Part shown: in pieces, positions 61,255 to 64,000 of the stretch
Numbering within the stretch: the first letter of the stretch is position 1
How the letters are laid out: the number at the start of each line of letters is the position of its first letter
Source: Rhodoferax sp.
GTDB taxonomy: Bacteria; Pseudomonadota; Gammaproteobacteria; Burkholderiales; Burkholderiaceae_C
DNA: 64,000 bases
Reading direction: 5' to 3'
Assembly: GCF_030653815.1 (NCBI RefSeq)
Contig: NZ_JAURYQ010000037.1
Coordinates: 186,001-250,000, forward strand
Program-made: the position numbers and the translations under genes
The notes under the pieces: model-generated
Databases searched by the model: none
What the model saw: only the letters and a program-made list of their open reading frames with translations
What the model was told of the DNA's origin: nothing

Positions 61255-64000
61255 TCAGACGAGCCTGGCTTTGCGCTTTGACTTGGGCTTTTCAGAGGGC
61301 AGCAGGCTGGTGTACTTCTGGTACAGCTCAAACAAGAATGCCACGCGCTCGGCGTCGCTTTTGTAGTGCTTCTTGCCACCGCTGGCCTCGTAGGCTTTGT
61401 CCACGGCGGCGTCCAGCTTTTGGTGCGCCTTGAGCAATTCGGGCGGCATGGTGAGCGGGTCGTACAGGTCGGCCAGCGTGGCGGGATGTTCGCCGGTCTG
61501 GAATTTGGCTCGCACGTCGAGCACGGTTTGGGCGGCGGTTTCGATGGCTGTTTGCGATGAATGAACCGGCGTTAAAGGCTCAGTGATCTTGGCCACCGAA
61601 GCAAATTCTGGCCAGGGGAAGTTGTTGTAGACGATGGTATTGGAGTACCGATAGCGACTTTCCAATCGTCCACAGGTGTAGCGCATCCAAGCGTTGTGCA
61701 TGGCACTGGAAAGGATGCCGAAGTGAAAAAGCGTGGCATCAGGCAAGCTGTAAACCAGGTTGCTCACAATGACGTCTGCGCCGAGAAATCCTATGGGTAC
61801 GTAAGCTCGCCGCTCCGACGACACGCTGGGTATGAGCAAGTAGTCGCTCTGCGGTTGTCGGATCTTTTGAAATAACGTGGGCGTTGCGGCATCCATCCGG
61901 GTTTGTGCATCCGAACTTGCTGCGCGCATAGCCTGAACATTTTGAACACGCCGCAAGACTTCAGGCATTTGCCGCAACTCCTTGGGTGGGCAGTCCACCA
62001 GCCACAAACACCAGCGTTTTATGCCGTTGATGAATTCGTCTGCGCCCAAAAATGGGCGAATCCATTTTGCAGCGGCGGGTTCAATTCGCACAAAAGAGTG
62101 CATCTCTTCATCGGAAAAAAGAAGATTACCGCCGTCAGTGGGTTTGCTGCCGTTAACCAACTCAGCAACATCAGCAATAGGCGTTCGTCGCTTGGCGAGG
62201 GCTACGTTTGGCGCGTCGACCAAATAGGGGTTGATGTTGGCAGCGGAAACCGCATGCGGTTCACCCCGTATATCGTCATACTCAAAAATCACCTTACCAG
62301 GCAGGTCTTGCAAGCCAAAACCAATGATGACGCAATGCACGGCGGCCTTGCCCGAAGCCTCGTTGCTCCAACTGAAGGTGCGGTGCGCAAAGTGAATGTG
62401 TACGCCTTGCGCCAGCAGCCAGCCCCACAACACGCCGACCTGTTCGCCCTGCGAGATGCTGTTGGTCGAAACAAAAGCGCATCGGAGGCTTACCAGTTCA
62501 CAACTCGAGGTGAGTGCGGGCTGGCCGGCGGGCGCGATTTTAAAAACCGAAGGTTCATGAGCGCCCGCCGGCCAGGTCGCACTCGCCGGCACGCCACCAC
62601 GCAGGTAATGCGCCGCCTTCACATACCAGGCTGCAACAAAGTCCAGATCACCGGCGCCATTGATGCCATGCATGACCAGTGCCAAGTCAGCCTTTTGTTC
62701 TTTGGACTGATAGGTTTTGCCAAGAAACGGCGGATTCCCCAGCACAAAACTGCAGCGCTCAGCCGGAATCACCTCGTTCCAGTCCAGGCGCAGCGCGTTG
62801 TCATGCACGATGTGCGGCGAGGTGCGTAGCGGAATGCGGGCAAAGTACAGGCCAAATTCTTCACTCACCCGCAGGTTCATCTGGTGGTCCATCAGCCACA
62901 GCGCCACCTGGGCAATCTGGGCCGGAAACTCCTCGATCTCGATGCCGTAAAACTGATCGACGTTGATGCCGATGAGGCCATGGATGTCCAGCGTCATCTG
63001 GCCGTCGGTGATGCTGGCGCGCAGCACGGCCAATTCAAGCTCGCGCAGCTCGCGGTAGCTGATCACCAAGAAATTCCCGCAACCACACGCCGGGTCAAAA
63101 AAGGTGAGGGTGCGCAGCTTTTTGTGGAACTCGAACAGCCGGTTCTTGTTGTTTTTGACCTTGGCAAACTCTGCCCACAGCTCATCCAGAAACAACGGCT
63201 TGATCAGCTTGAGAATGTTTTCTTCGGACGTGTAATGCGCACCCAGATTGCGCCGGGCCTTGTCGTCCATGATGCTCTGGAACAAGCTGCCAAAAATGGC
63301 CGGGCTGATCGATGACCAGTCCAGCGCGCAGGCATCGAGCAGCGCCTCGCGCATGGCGGCGGTGAAGTCGGCCATGGGCAGCGGCTCGGAAAACAGCTTG
63401 CCATTCACATACGGGAACGCGGCCACTTGTTCGTCCAGCGCCTGGCTGCGCCTGGGCTCGTCGGTATTGAGCACCTGAAACAATTGCGCCAGGCGCGAAC
63501 CCAGGTCGGAACCATCAGCCGCGGTGCGTTCTTCAATGAAGGTGCGAAACGACTGCGCGGGCTGGAAGATGCCGGTGTCGTCGGCAAACAGGCAAAACAG
63601 CAGGCGCACCAGCAGCACTTCGAGCGGGTGGCCGCTGTAGCCACTGGCCTTGAGCGCGTCATGCAGCCGCCCCATGCGCTCGGCGGCCTTGATGTTGACC
63701 GGGTTTTGCGGCTGGATGGTCTGCACCTTGTAACCTGCCACAAAGCCGAACAGCTTGATGTGTTTGTGCAGGTCCTTCAGGGCAAATTCAAAGGTCTCGT
63801 TGGTGGTGAGGCGGTGCACGCGAAAGCGGGCAAAGTCGCACACGATGACCAACTGGGGCAAGTCGCGCTCGGTGATGCCGGGAAAGTAAGACAGCGCCTG
63901 CGTGAGCGCCACATCCAGATTTTTGCCGCGCGACTTTTGCTCCACCAGCAGCATGCCGGGCCAGAACAGATCGACAAAACCATCGGTTTTGGCTTTGAGG
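61255..64000 (-). CDS. Single-chain restriction-modification enzyme, MmeI/Type IIL-like (N-terminus beyond the window)
   Basis: The frame is open to the window edge; 914 or more residues are visible and an estimated 50-60 N-terminal residues are missing. At the edge a PD-(D/E)xK nuclease motif is seen: Asp at 63970-63972, then Glu-Gln-Lys at 63934-63942, spaced D-x9-E-x-K exactly as in MmeI. The gamma-class N6-adenine methyltransferase follows: FDPACGCGNF (about 63071-63100) and NPPF (62725-62736), then a target-recognition region. It cuts and methylates the same sequence in one protein. Confidence 0.85.
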   Translation of the reverse strand, partial: LKAKTDGFVDLFWPGMLLVEQKSRGKNLDVALTQALSYFPGITERDLPQLVIVCDFARFRVHRLTTNETFEFALKDLHKHIKLFGFVAGYKVQTIQPQNPVNIKAAERMGRLHDALKASGYSGHPLEVLLVRLLFCLFADDTGIFQPAQSFRTFIEERTAADGSDLGSRLAQLFQVLNTDEPRRSQALDEQVAAFPYVNGKLFSEPLPMADFTAAMREALLDACALDWSSISPAIFGSLFQSIMDDKARRNLGAHYTSEENILKLIKPLFLDELWAEFAKVKNNKNRLFEFHKKLRTLTFFDPACGCGNFLVISYRELRELELAVLRASITDGQMTLDIHGLIGINVDQFYGIEIEEFPAQIAQVALWLMDHQMNLRVSEEFGLYFARIPLRTSPHIVHDNALRLDWNEVIPAERCSFVLGNPPFLGKTYQSKEQKADLALVMHGINGAGDLDFVAAWYVKAAHYLRGGVPASATWPAGAHEPSVFKIAPAGQPALTSSCELVSLRCAFVSTNSISQGEQVGVLWGWLLAQGVHIHFAHRTFSWSNEASGKAAVHCVIIGFGLQDLPGKVIFEYDDIRGEPHAVSAANINPYLVDAPNVALAKRRTPIADVAELVNGSKPTDGGNLLFSDEEMHSFVRIEPAAAKWIRPFLGADEFINGIKRWCLWLVDCPPKELRQMPEVLRRVQNVQAMRAASSDAQTRMDAATPTLFQKIRQPQSDYLLIPSVSSERRAYVPIGFLGADVIVSNLVYSLPDATLFHFGILSSAMHNAWMRYTCGRLESRYRYSNTIVYNNFPWPEFASVAKITEPLTPVHSSQTAIETAAQTVLDVRAKFQTGEHPATLADLYDPLTMPPELLKAHQKLDAAVDKAYEASGGKKHYKSDAERVAFLFELYQKYTSLLPSEKPKSKRKARLV

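Noticed and set aside
61903-62829. 308-codon plus-strand frame opposite the R-M gene
   Set aside because: Antisense to the methyltransferase and target-recognition region, with no domain pattern.

Overview
The window is a 64-kb piece of a high-GC betaproteobacterial chromosome. Gene order and protein character (ribBX-ribH-nusB, tig-clpP-clpX-lon followed by a tRNA cluster, rimP-nusA-infB-rbfA-truB-typA, a Tat-dependent clade I nosZ with nosR) suggest Burkholderiales, most likely a Comamonadaceae member related to Rhodoferax or Polaromonas. That placement is inference from gene content, not a database match. There are no rRNA genes, prophage, insertion sequences or CRISPR arrays. Most of the window is dense, well-conserved housekeeping sequence.

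Positions 1-11.2 kb: the 3' end of dnaE meets a minus-strand run ribBX, ribH, nusB, a PLP aminotransferase, ybgC, tolQ, tolR, tolA. A membrane-anchored hypothetical gene and a 979-residue fusion of 2,4-dienoyl-CoA reductase with an ECH1-type dienoyl-CoA isomerase follow, then zapA and a zapB-like gene. Positions 11.2-15.7 kb: an RND efflux adaptor and permease behind a palindromic operator-like site. Positions 15.7-22.4 kb: tRNA-Leu(TAG), the proteostasis genes tig, clpP, clpX and lon (with a possible heat-shock promoter before clpP), and a five-tRNA cluster with three clear intrinsic terminators. Positions 22.4-28.7 kb: fabI and a yejABEF-type peptide importer. Positions 28.7-37.3 kb: the rimP-nusA-infB-rbfA-truB-typA translation block behind a promoter-terminator leader.

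Positions 37.3-45.6 kb: a DMT transporter, a 3-hydroxyisobutyryl-CoA hydrolase-like protein, an ECF sigma/anti-sigma/lipoprotein unit with its own GGGAATAAA-type upstream motif, murJ with a possible gene remnant just before it, a SirB1-like protein, a peroxiredoxin-like protein, a gap with two perfect DnaA boxes, and an RNase D-like exonuclease. Positions 45.8-57.1 kb: a complete nitrous-oxide reduction locus behind a perfect FNR/DNR box. It holds a small DUF2946-like gene, nosZ, nosR, nosD, nosF, nosY, two different nosL genes, a lipoprotein cytochrome c and apbE (the flavin transferase for NosR), and is followed by a convergent nsrR-type nitric-oxide sensor gene. Together these cover electron input, copper supply, flavinylation, catalysis and regulation of the last step of denitrification.

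Positions 57.1-64 kb are more accessory: terB-like, radical SAM, DUF427, a 51-codon possible remnant, rluE, a DUF4160/DUF2442 pair, a NYN-OST-HTH nuclease-like protein, and a large single-chain restriction-modification enzyme (MmeI/Type IIL-like) that runs off the window edge. This last stretch looks like a small defence-type island. The strongest candidates for something little described are the dienoyl-CoA reductase-isomerase fusion, the asymmetric NosL pair, and the nuclease/DUF pair/R-M neighbourhood.
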